This document shows, piece by piece, positions 23,350 to 34,400 of a stretch of DNA of 64,000 nucleotides. Origin of the DNA: Pyrenochaeta sp. MPI-SDFR-AT-0127. Taxonomy: Eukaryota > Ascomycota > Dothideomycetes > Pleosporales > Cucurbitariaceae. The stretch lies in assembly GCA_020747015.1 (NCBI GenBank), contig JAGTJM010000010.1:620001-684000 (forward strand), given 5' to 3'. A program made the translations under genes and the position numbers. The notes below the pieces were generated by a model. That model made no database searches, was not told where the DNA came from, and was given only the letters and a program-made list of their open reading frames with translations. Numbering within the stretch: position 1 is the first letter of the stretch; each line of letters begins with the position of its first letter.

Positions 23350-26231
23350 TCATCTGATTACAGCGTTTTCCCTTTCAATGCCGTGCAAACCTTCGAGAAT
23401 ATCGCTTCCACCCAATAGGCCAGTTGTTCCACTTCCTATGCTCACTTCTACACCGTCCCGTCTGTCCGACCAAATCTCATGGAACCTAATCGCCATGTCG
23501 CTAGTTGCAACGACAATACATCCCTCTTCGGTGCCTCGTCTAGACCAAACACCATCCTCGCCCCTTATTCTGCCACTCTGGCGCCTCTCGCCTGAGTGTG
23601 AAGAACTCATTGACCCACCAGCATAGGCAATTGCACATAGTGCTCGATTCTCATCCCACCACGGTATTGCAACGATCTGTTCGCAACTTGGCCATGCAAA
23701 TACTGCGACGCGATACGGATGCTCGGGTTGCGCAAAGCCAAATGTTGCAGCAATCTCACGTCTCGTCTGTGACCATATCAGACTAGTGACTTGCGCGGCA
23801 CAGTCAATGGTTGCAAGACAAGTACCGGATCGAGTGTGGTAGAAGTGGATACACCGATCGTTCGAGCCACCGCCGATAGCGATGAGACCACGTTGCCAAG
23901 GACAAAAGGCCATCGCTTTGACAGCCGCGTTAAGAGTCCATGTATGTTTTGCTGCAGTGTAAGGTAAATGCAAGATAGGACCGGAGCGATTCGTTACGGT
24001 ATAGATGGATTCACCATGGGGCCCTGCACGTACATCTAGATTTGCTGAAGTACGTTCACTGTCGCTTCCCGGTCGGAGTACTTTTTTCGTTTCGAACAAG
24101 TTGCAGCTGTTGTCATTGCCTCCACTGGCGAAAAGCTCACCACCTGCAGACCAAGCGAGTCCGCAAATCTGTTGCGTGTGAACTGTCAAACGGGCAAGTA
24201 GTGTCATTGCGCCATGCCAACCAAATAATGCGCTTTGGGTTTCCGACGGCCATTCGACGCTGTAAAAGTAAATATGCCCGACTTCATCCCCAATAAGCAA
24301 TTCTTCTGTAGGCACTGTCATAGCTCTATCCCGTAGTGAAGGGCGCTCCACAGTGGCTGGCCTCCAGGCCACGCATGATATTGGTTTAGGCTGGGTAGCA
24401 TCGAAACGTGGCTCTAAATCGAATGGACTCCACAGTGAGATACGGCCGTCCGCTCGTCCTACAGCAAGTATTGCTTGCTGGCCTTCAGAAGAGGAGAAGT
24501 CGAGTGACGTTACGTGCAAGACATCTGAAGACCCATTTGGAGGAACAGAATTGAGTGACTCAGGAGTATCTACGCCCTTTTCTTCAGACCAGATATGAAC
24601 AAAATTACCTAATCCAACAGCAAGGCATCTTGCAGTTTGAGAATAAGCAAGCAACGTGCAGTAATAATCGTCTCGTAGTTGAGGAGCGTCGAGCACTGTA
24701 TGCTAGGTCAGTATCTGCTGATGTAGGTGTTAGTGTTCTATAAAAACATATCTAAATGGTAGGATCGGCACAGGCCTTCGCAGTGTTCGTCGCGATCGAT
24801 GAGGTGCTTGAAGAAGATCGTTAGCGTCCATGAAGAAAATCTGCAAGTAAAACAAAGCAACGAACGAGAGTTGACACCGTCGTGAATCCAGGCTCCATCA
24901 CGCCAAACATGCTTTGCATATGCCTCTCCACCCTCCATTTCTGTGCTATGAAGACAGGAGGATATCGGTGAATGTCGCAAGATGCGGTCCAGCTGATCAA
25001 CACCAAGCGCCAACGCAAGACGCCGTTCATAAGCTATGATCTCGGCCTCAGGATCTGCGCGGTCTAGGAAAGCAGACCTGTAAAGCGGCGCGTTTGTTCC
25101 ACTTCCTAGCATACCACCTCGACCTGTGGAAATTCCCCCAATGGTATCGCTCACAGCAGAAGGCCCACCGACATTCCAAACAGCGCCAGCACTGACCTGG
25201 CGAGTGCTCACTTGGAGAGGGCCATGTCTAAAATTGGCACTCCTTAGATTCCCACTTGCTCGTGCCGATACCAGAGAGTGGGCTTCCCTCAGGCCGCGAA
25301 GCTCATTGTTAAGACGCCCGCTTCTACGTAGCCGATGACTAAAAGCATTTGTAAATAGTCGTCCGTCACGGCATGCCATCTGTTCATCTTCCAACCGTTC
25401 TGCAGGTTTATTCAGTTTGAAACTTTCTCTGGTGACAGCGGGCGGGCGACGACAGGAGATGAAGCGATCTTGCGCGCTTGCTTGACTTCGGCGCGGTGAT
25501 GACAATTTGCCGCCTCGTGTCACCCATTGACTTGGCCTCAAGGGCGAGCTGGCACAGCGCAGAGGAACTTGGCACAATTTGGCTGTCGAGAGGTTTTGCT
25601 TAGCCGGCAAGTTAGTACAAGTCGGGGATGATGGTTCCTCACTTTTGTCGTCTACAGATACAGTATCCCATTGGGGTGGGGTAAGTAATGATCTGGAGTC
25701 TAGTCCACCAGATCTACCCTCTGAAAAGCTACGACAGCGTCGTTGACTCGGTGTCGAAGATGATCTATGTCGGGACTGGTTGAAACCTTGCGTTGTTGAT
25801 GAGGGAGTAGGGATTTCCACAGAACAATGGATTGCATGAGGCAAAGGACGACTGCGTGAACAAGGGGATGTGGTAGGCTGATGCGAAATGACTTGAATGT
25901 GGTTTTGTATCACATCTGGCTTCAAGAGTGAATCGTTGTCCGACTGCGGTGAGAAAGGGTCGCAGGAAATCGGTCGGACTTCTGATATGAAAAGCGCGTC
26001 GAGACATGAGACGGAGCTACACTTTGTGGGAGCAGAAAATGGAGAAGCAAAAGGTGAACCATCTGGACCATTGTCTGTTTGTTGAAAGAATAGACAGCTA
26101 CGGGTCTTGCGAGGTGATCCCGGTGTTTTGGGTGATAGCCAGCCGTCAGTGCTTACAGTTTTGGTAGGTGACAGAGGTGGCGTTACGTAGCCGGATTTGT
26201 GGTACGAGGCCTCCCCATCAGTGTCATTCAT
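23350..26231 (-). CDS. AMA1: Meiotic APC/C activator of the Cdc20 family (Ama1-like)
   Basis: Substrate adaptor that activates the anaphase-promoting complex in meiosis. Proposed exons 26231-24878, 24806-24748 and 24702-23350, about 921 residues. The N-terminal part is Ser/Pro-rich with a C-box-like DRFISCR at about residue 254. The bridge LRRPVPILPFR leads to VLDAPQLRDDYY, a Cdc20-family hallmark, then WD40 blades (HTQQICGLAWSAGGELFASG, VTSLIWSQTRREIAATFGF). The protein ends in Ile-Arg, the IR tail that docks on APC3. Assignment to Ama1 rather than Cdc20/Cdh1 follows from the long divergent N-terminus and weak blades. The first join (branch GCTAAC, 71-base intron) is good; the second donor (GTTTTT) is weak and adds Tyr-His-Thr before VLDAP, so that boundary is provisional. 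Confidence 0.85.
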
Positions 26232-26586
26232 GCTGAATTATTTGAGATGCTTGGTTAGGGAGGCAGCAAAATCATGAGCCTCACTCAGCACATGTCGGAT
26301 CGACCAACGAGCGCTGTCCAGACGGGGCAGGAGGAACAGTAGTGGGAGGAGTCCGAACGAGATGCTGTTATCGCTCTGTTATTGCTGCTGGGTTAGTAAT
26401 AGCAATGATGGTCTGTGAATTGATTAGGACCCTTGCAAAGCATAGGATAGATGCAAGTTGTGTTGACAACAGCCGCACAGGAGGGATGAAGTTGTGGAAG
26501 GCGCTCGAGGCGTAGTGGGGCAACGTTTCTCCGAGGCTGCAGCTCGTGGAAGCCCCGAATCTGCATATAGCAATCGCAAGACAACC
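26232..26586. other. Divergent promoter of AMA1 and BET4
   Basis: 355 bases between two divergent starts. No obvious TATA box or repeat seen. Confidence 0.5.
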
Positions 26587-27766
26587 ATGGCCAGTGTAAG
26601 CAAATACATGACTGAGATATATCCTAGAGTTAAGTATTAACGGCCAGTAGCACGGCATTTCTCGCGGCTCAGGTCCTGTCGTCCGTTCAGAGGAGGCGCG
26701 ACAGAAGGAACTCCAGCAAATTAACGATTACAAAGACCTGGCCGATCTGGTGAACACAAAGGTAAGATATGCTATTGATTTATATATAGGATTCATGTAT
26801 CTAAGTTCATAACAGGTCTTAGAGAAGCAATACACTGCAGAAGTTCTCGGCCTCGTCACGAAGTTGTTGAATGAGAACCCCGAGTACTACACAGTATGGA
26901 ACCATCGGAGACGCGTATTGGGCTCCCTTATCTCGTCAGAAGCTATTTCACAGTCCCCAGATGAGTTATTACAGGGTGATCTGCAGCTCACGTTTATACT
27001 GTTACGGAAGTTTCCTAAATGCTACTGGATTTGGAACCACAGAAACTGGCTTCTACGCAACGAGGAATCGCTCATGGGAGCCGACACCGCACGCACGCTG
27101 TGGTCGGGAGAACTGCAGTTAATAAACAAAATGCTACACGCAGATAGTCGGAATTTCCATGCATGGAGCTACAGACGATTCGTGGTTTCGCAGCTTGAAC
27201 GTTTAACCCAGACTTTCGCTGAGAGTACACCTAAGACTCTTGCACAGTCTGAGTTCGATTTCACGACTAAGATGATCAAGACCAATCTGTCCAACTTCTC
27301 CGCCTGGCATTACCGCAGCCAACTGATACCCCAAATTCTACGCGAGCGTAACGCAGACCCAAAAGCCCGTCGCGCCTTGCTTGATTCTGAATTGTTACTG
27401 ATATGCGAAGCCATCAACACTGATCCTTTCGACCAGTCCATATGGTTCTACCACCAGTACCTGCTTTCGGTTTTGTCACCATCCTGCCCACAGCATCACC
27501 TCATTGTCCAGGATCTGTCCAACGGTGAGCGGCAGAAGTACTACGAGCATGAGATGGAGTATATCAAGGAGATATTGGAGGATGAGGAGGACTGCAAGTG
27601 GATATACGAGGGGCTACTCGGGCTCGCGGAGGCATATCTGGAGCTGGATGCGGGAACCGGCCTGTTCACAACGAAGGATATGCGAAGGTGGCTAAGCGAA
27701 TTGAAGCGTCTGGATCCATTGCGACGGGGTCGGTGGCATGATCTGGAACAGAGACTGCATCTTTGA
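26587..27766 (+). CDS. BET4: Rab geranylgeranyltransferase alpha subunit
   Basis: With the beta subunit it attaches geranylgeranyl groups to Rab GTPases presented by Rab escort protein. Exons 26587-26595 (Met-Ala-Ser), 26651-26761 and 26816-27766, about 356 residues. The second exon reads HGISRGSGPVVRSEEARQKE. PPTA repeats follow in order: TVWNHRRRVL, YWIWNHRNWLL, FHAWSYRRFVV, FSAWHYRSQLI and QSIWFYHQYLL. The nine-base first coding exon was chosen because it alone gives a Met in phase and matches the common MASHG start. No leucine-rich or Ig-like extension is present, as usual in fungi. The 3' end is tail to tail with the next gene, 27 bases apart. Confidence 0.95.
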
Positions 27767-27793
27767 ATGTAGATAAGTTGAACCATCATATTC

Positions 27794-28223
27794 TCATGGC
27801 TTTCCCTTCACTTCGTCAATGCTGTTCTTTGGAGGCGTTCCGGTCCCTGTTGATGACACAGGCCCTTCCTTCGTATTTGTGCCCCATGCCCAAAGCCCCA
27901 GCATTGATGACCATGAGGACTCAGATGCTGTCAATGTCCTGTTTTCTTCCTTTGTCGTTGGCGGTTCAAGGGAGGTTGAAGTGGTAGCGCTGGAAACCAT
28001 GACGGAAGAACCAGCAATGTTCGGCGAAGATAAAGCAGCAAGTTCACTAAACATGCAAATAAGTGGCTGCTCAGCAGATTGCATTTGCAGCTTCTACACA
28101 CCGTTTGTACTCCTCCTCCAATCTTTTCTTCCTCTGCTCTTTGAATTCCCCGTCAAAAGTCGCAACTCCTATCGATATTCCCGCAACCGCCGCCAGCGCA
28201 ATTGGAAGTATGCGACCTGCCAT
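27794..28223 (-). CDS. Small single-pass membrane protein, unknown function
   Basis: Not recognised. Exons 28223-28102 and 28046-27794, about 124 residues. The first exon encodes MAGRILPIALAAVAGISIG, one hydrophobic segment, followed by a basic-acidic helix (FKEQRKKRLEEEYKR). The second exon is Ser/Thr-rich with SSWSSMLGLWAWG in the middle and a charged end. The 55-base intron restores phase through CG|T. N-in or mitochondrial inner-membrane placement is possible but unproved. Tail to tail with BET4 and divergent from MMS22 (213 bases between starts). A long plus-strand frame runs antisense through the whole gene, but it is an upstream extension of the MMS22 frame. Confidence 0.58.
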
Positions 28224-28436
28224 TTCGCTCTTATCCCTTTTTATCGGTCTGGCAGCTTACTGCTGGGTATTGAATGTCGAGTGTATGACGAAACTTTCGT
28301 CGGTGGTTCAATTCCGCTCAACGCGCTAGCGGGGCACGGGTGGACGCGTTTCTGGCCAATGCACCACTTAACAAGCACTTTGCGAGGTCCCATCCCACCA
28401 GCCTCAAATTGTACACGAACATGCAGACACGACCCA

Positions 28437-31400
28437 ATGTCGAGATGGCGACAGAAAGGATTTGTCTTGGACTCAGATGAGGAAGAGGAGGAGAGCCAGG
28501 CTGAGAGTCAAAAAGTTGGCCAATATGGAGGCGATGGACGCGTCGAGCGCGCCGACATTGATCGAAATGAAGACGGGAAGGAGGCAGGTTTTGTGGAAGA
28601 TCCAGGAAACATAAAGGATGCTGAAATAAGCAACACACCTACGAGATGTACTTTTCCGAAACGCCCTACGCCCTCGCCCTTCACGCCCTCGCCTACGATC
28701 GAACCAAGGCGTCATCGAACAGAGAGCCCAGATCCGCTTCAGAGATCTCCCATACCTAATGTACATCGAGTTCGGCTGTCTTCAATTTCATATGATTCGG
28801 ACTTCCCTGCGCTCCGAAGAGGCTCCCCATCCCCAGAAACTCAACGCAACGATGATGTTGCTGTACTGTCGCAGATCCTGGATAATGCAACAGTACCACC
28901 ACGTCCTCTCGGAGTGAACGACGTGGGGCACATTACGAACGCCTCTAAGATTCTCGGTGAATTTGGCATTGCACCCCTTTCAGACGACTCTGAGGATGAT
29001 TCTCTGTCAGACCCTCCCTCTGATCTGGAATCACCCCCGACCGCGTTCGTTACGCCCCATCGACGGACTGCAGTTCAAGTAATTATACCATCCTCGACTG
29101 CGCTTCAGAAGCACATTGCAGAACAGAGGTCACGACGCGACTTTCGACAACGGAAGCCGATTCAGCTTCATCCCTACGCGTTGGAGGGAGAGCTTTATCG
29201 AAGAGAGGTACAAAGCAGAGGTCTCAAGCCTGTGCCAAGGGAAAGGTCACCGCAACGCCCACCGCGACACGACGCTGCTGAAACGCAAGAGAATGAATTC
29301 AACCCAGACCGAAGTCCTTCTAGTAGCCCGCCCGAAATCGAAATCTCTGTGTCTACACCCGATGGGCAACGTCGAAGGAAAGTCGTGCGTAGAAGAAGTT
29401 CTCTTGAACATTCTACGTCAGCTCCCACCCGATGTATTCCTTCCACGCAAACTCACTCTGCCAGTTCGGCAAAGAGGAGGAAACTCAATACGGCGCAGAC
29501 TCAGGTCACCAGGGAACTGACAAGCATATTCGATGATGATGCACTTGGCCGTGGCATGTGGTCGATTCCGCCGAACTCACCTCCATACTCGAGCAGTCCT
29601 CCGCTCAACGGAACTGACTCAGCTCGCCGAATAGGTAGACTTCGCGTAATCGACGCTGCCCCAAATCTTCCGACGCCATCCACCTCTTCAGTTTTCCAGG
29701 ACGAGCCCCAACAACTGCCAGACTTAGAATCAGGACCCATTTCACGTAGCTTGCAAAGATCTGGTAAAGAACTACGTCGAACTGCAAGAATCATACTCAG
29801 CGACAGCCCATCATCGGCTTCTGAGTCATTAAGCGATGAGCAAAGCGACAACGAGCTGAAAAAGGTGGGCAGGAAGATCAAGGGCGTTTTGCCAGCTTCA
29901 TGGCTACGATTTGATCGTCAGACTCAAGAACGCCGCAGCGCCCAGCAACGAGAGCGAGAGCGAGCGCGCTGGAAGACGGCATTGTCACCTGAACCGACAG
30001 AGCCACAACGCGGAGTCGCACAAAGGGTAACAAAAAGGGCCGTCAGGTCAGCTGGGGTTTCTTTGACCAACTCACCGTCAAGAGACATCGTGGCTATATC
30101 TGACGATTCCGACAACGAACCAAGTTTGGCTATGTCAAATCATGCTCAGCATGTCCAAAATTCTGCACAAGATGCGTCTTCCTTGGCGGCCATGTTTGAT
30201 AGCCGTTATGCCGATGATAATCTGTCGGACATGGAGAACGACCGGCTGCACCTCCCAACGCTTGGGGGTACTGATCGAAGGCGAAAGAAACAAATCAAAC
30301 TCACAGACACCTTTGAAGGAGTGAAGAGAGTCAGGCATTCAAATCGCGCTGGAATGGCTGTCAGATATGAGAAACGGCCATATGGCGGGGCTAGAGGAAG
30401 TGTGAAGCATGTTACCTCACGATCTGAATGCCGACCTTCACCCCCTGCCATGAGCGTGATCGACATGGATATCTCGCCGTCCAGATATAGTGGTGATATA
30501 CCACAGTTCCTTAAAATCGCCAGACGACAAGCGCTTCGACGACATGACTTAGCCCGCCAACACCCGAGCACTAAGCACATACGATTACACAACGCTCGCG
30601 ACACGGAGGACGCTATTTTGACTCTTCAACAATGGCGTCAAGGTAATCTGAAGCCAAAAACATATGTTGAACCGCGACAACAGAAGACCAGGTATCCACT
30701 AGCCAACAAAGAAGATAACCAGCAGCGTACGGAGAAGCAGTCAACCATCGTGGCAGGCTCTGTGGAAGGGGCCAATATACCGTCGACCACAAAGATGGTT
30801 TCCCGTCCCAGAAATCTTCAAATACAACCTGCCAACCTCCGCATTTTTCAACGCTCTTCAACACGAGTATCAGGGGTCTCAGAACGAAGGCCGAAAACGC
30901 CAAAATCAAGTGCAAGGCCCATACAATTGATTCGCAATTTTCCATTGCCCGTCAGAGCTGCGCAATTAGAAGGCGATGAAACGGAGTTTGGCCATGGCCA
31001 CCGGAAGATTGCCTTTGAGAAAGGTCTACACCGTGTCGATCAGGAATTTGGTGTCACACTTCCACAACATCAGCCTAATGCGAACCCAGTGCTAGCGCGT
31101 TTCTTAGCTGATGAAGATACTGATCTACCACCTCTACCATCGGCGAAAGACATCGGCGAACGCCCGGTATCGAGTCCAATCTTGGAAGCACATCTGGTTA
31201 GAAGACGTCTGACACGCAAACCTCAAGCACGTAGAGTCGATGTTGATACACGAGAGTACCGTCAACCAAGCGAACCAGCAGTTGAAGATATAGTACAGAC
31301 AATGGCTTCAAACCAAGAAATTGAATCAGAACAAGATCTGCCAGTGCTCCAGGGCCTAGGGCCCTACGGTACTCGATATCCTGTTACATTCGATGTGTAC

Positions 31401-34400
31401 TCCCTTGCGACCGAGACATACTTCCACTGTTCAACTTTCATCGGCTCGGACGAGCTCCAACAGGCTTTGTCAACTGGCAAGTCTGACGGTCGAAGTTTAG
31501 ACGAACATGCTGGATACTGCTCTGTTGTTCACGACGCGTTCTCGGTGAGATGCGGCCCATGGAATGACCAAACAAATTCGGATTTACACAACCTAGTGAA
31601 AACAATTTGGGCGCCATTAGATGGCCCAACCCATGATGCTGAGACTGACTCAATTCCAAGCAAAGAGTTGTTGGAGTATTCCGTGAGCTGCTTGCGGTCC
31701 CTAATCACCTATCTAGCTAGGCACCTTAGCTTCCTTGATTCGATCGATCGGACAAATTTCGTGACGAAGATGACCCAACTCATCACATTTATGATGGATC
31801 GACTATTCAACGTATACGCAACATTCAGTGGAAAAAACTTTGCCTCGTATGATGCACGAACCAATATCCGCGCTTTCTCCTATCTGCTGGTCCTAAGTGT
31901 CCAGACCCACCGGATTGCTCAACACGAAAATGTTGATTCGAGTCAGCGGAGTGAGATTTTGGGTGTGATCAGGGTTGTTGCCAAGGTTATTGTGACACAT
32001 CTAATCCGACATAGTATCTCGGAATTAAGCAACTTCCTGGAAAGCAACAAGCGGCATGCGACACGAATGAATGGCATTCAGGAAGCCGATGTTCTCACTG
32101 AGAGCATAGTTGTCTGTATTCATGCACTTGACAGCCTTGCTCTACCGGCTCTGCGATTCTGGTCTATTGTCAATCAAGAACTGTCTTTCCCTGCATCGAA
32201 GGCTGTTCATACACGGACACTTGAATCTATATGGGCCACTATCTTCACTTTTCTTCCGTTTGTTGGAGTCGACGTATCTGGTATCCCCCTCAAGGATGGC
32301 AAATTGTCCTTCCATAGCGACGATTGGGCAGGTATCAGAGATCTTCTCAAACGGCTCTTTGAATTATACCCAAGTACAGCCAGGAAGCATAGTAGCTCGC
32401 TGAACGATTATGTGCGTGCCAATCTGGAAAGATGTCATAGACTAATTCACTACTGGCATTGGCAACGGCCAGAACAGATGTTGAACACGGTGATTGATTT
32501 TTTTGGCAAGAATGGTCTCAGACAACTCCGACGAGAAGCAAGCACTGGGTCAGTCCCTTTCCTGGAGCACGCCACTATTGAGAAATCGTTGACGCTCCTG
32601 CCAAACGAAAATTCGTTTCATATCACTCTGAAATGTCTCGCATTAGGCCTCCGGGGAATGAAGGACGCTTATCCTGAGAAAAAGCTTCGCAGCTTCGTTT
32701 TTAGAACTATCCCTAATCACGGTCGGACTTACCCGAAAGACCAGCCTCTTGATGAGGAAAGCCTTGCAGCATTACGCAATCACCATGATCTGCTCTCTAC
32801 ACTCTACTGGGCTGCGCCACCTCCTTGCCGGCCGAAACTTGATCACATTCGACACCTTGTCAACCATGAGAACTCCCATCGTGAGGCTTGTAGGCTCAGT
32901 GTACGCGCATGGGCCAATCTTACCGCATTCCAATTTTCGACTGAGGAGCCATATGCATCCGCAAAACCATTTGCATTATGGCACAAAGACATCTTACATC
33001 ACACATTGAGGCAGTATCGCCTAGCCAGGATCGAAGCCGACGAATACATCAAGTCTGGAATCCTGGATAGGACCTCCGATGTCTCCGCAGTGATGGTACG
33101 TCAGACAATGGAGAAGAACCAGGAACAAGTCATTGCAACGCTGCGAGACTGTATCGCAGGTATGAATAAGGCCCTCCAAGACGCCAAAGACCAAACTTCA
33201 TTGAAAGCGTTTCTCATCGACTCCGACATCGTCCATCTGCTTGAGCTACCGCACCTTGAAGATCGCAGGCTCGTGAATGTGATTAGAGACGTCCTTGAGC
33301 TCCTCCGCGGATACGCAAGGTCGCAAGACATTCTCTCTACCAAAGAAATCACTGAGCAGAGGAGCGAGGAAAGCCAAGACTATGGAGGTTTTCCAGATCT
33401 AGACGACTTGGACGAGATCAACTTACATCCTTCAAGTGGTGCGGCTCAGCAATCGAGTTTCGACTTTGTCCAAAGCCCGCTCTGGCATCTTCTGTCGAAT
33501 GTCTTCGGGGCAGAAAGCTCTCCAGACGACAATCTCCTTATGGACTGCATTGATACATGGATTTCCATTGCCCATTGCCAAGTAAAATCGGGTTTGAGAT
33601 CATGGTCATATTACATTGACTCCTTCAGTCCAGTGTCCTGGCAACAACTGAGACGTACGGAGCAGACACGCAAGTTTGGTCCCTACTTCATGGCTATCTT
33701 GGTTGAAAGCGACCTCACTGCTTACGAAGAACATCGCCAAGATTTCATTACAGCTCTGCTCCTATCACTGGTAGATCGAGAGTCAATGCTTAGGTTTCAA
33801 CATCGACTTCTGCATGTTATCGCACGAACAGATCCTAAGCATCCCCTGATGAAGAACCTTCCTTTCTTTCGCAGTCAGCAGAATGGCATTTGGGATATCA
33901 CTCTTGAGACTGTGCGAACACGGCGCCTTCCTCTCCTATCCAGCATGTTGTCCAACATGCGGGATGACTTACAAGCCACTGCTCTCGCTGACCTGGCACA
34001 TACTGCTGAGCTGCGAAGACACTACGCAGCAGTCCTTAAAGATTTCATGACGACCATGAAAAGCAATTACCAGCAGCTAAGACAAGGCACGGCTGTCACT
34101 GGTACCTACGTAGAGTTTGTACAGAAGATTATTCAGTTCTTGAAGCAGTATACCGGCGATATCTGCCCTGTGTTACCATTTTTCACGGATTCAGTGGCTT
34201 TTCCTTTGCCAGCTGCGGACCCCACGTATGTTGTCGGTCGCCTATGCGGATACGCGCCCAGTGTGACAGACACCGGTACTGCCAAGCAATTATCTGTATT
34301 CATACAAACTGTAGCACAGCAAGCAGCCGCGGACAATCAGCAGTCGTACCTTGTTAATCAACTTACAACTGCTCTCAGCACAGACGAGGCGCCCGCTACG

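Noticed and set aside
28473..30945. Minus-strand frames inside MMS22
   Set aside because: They are antisense shadows of a strongly coding frame and contain no independent motifs.
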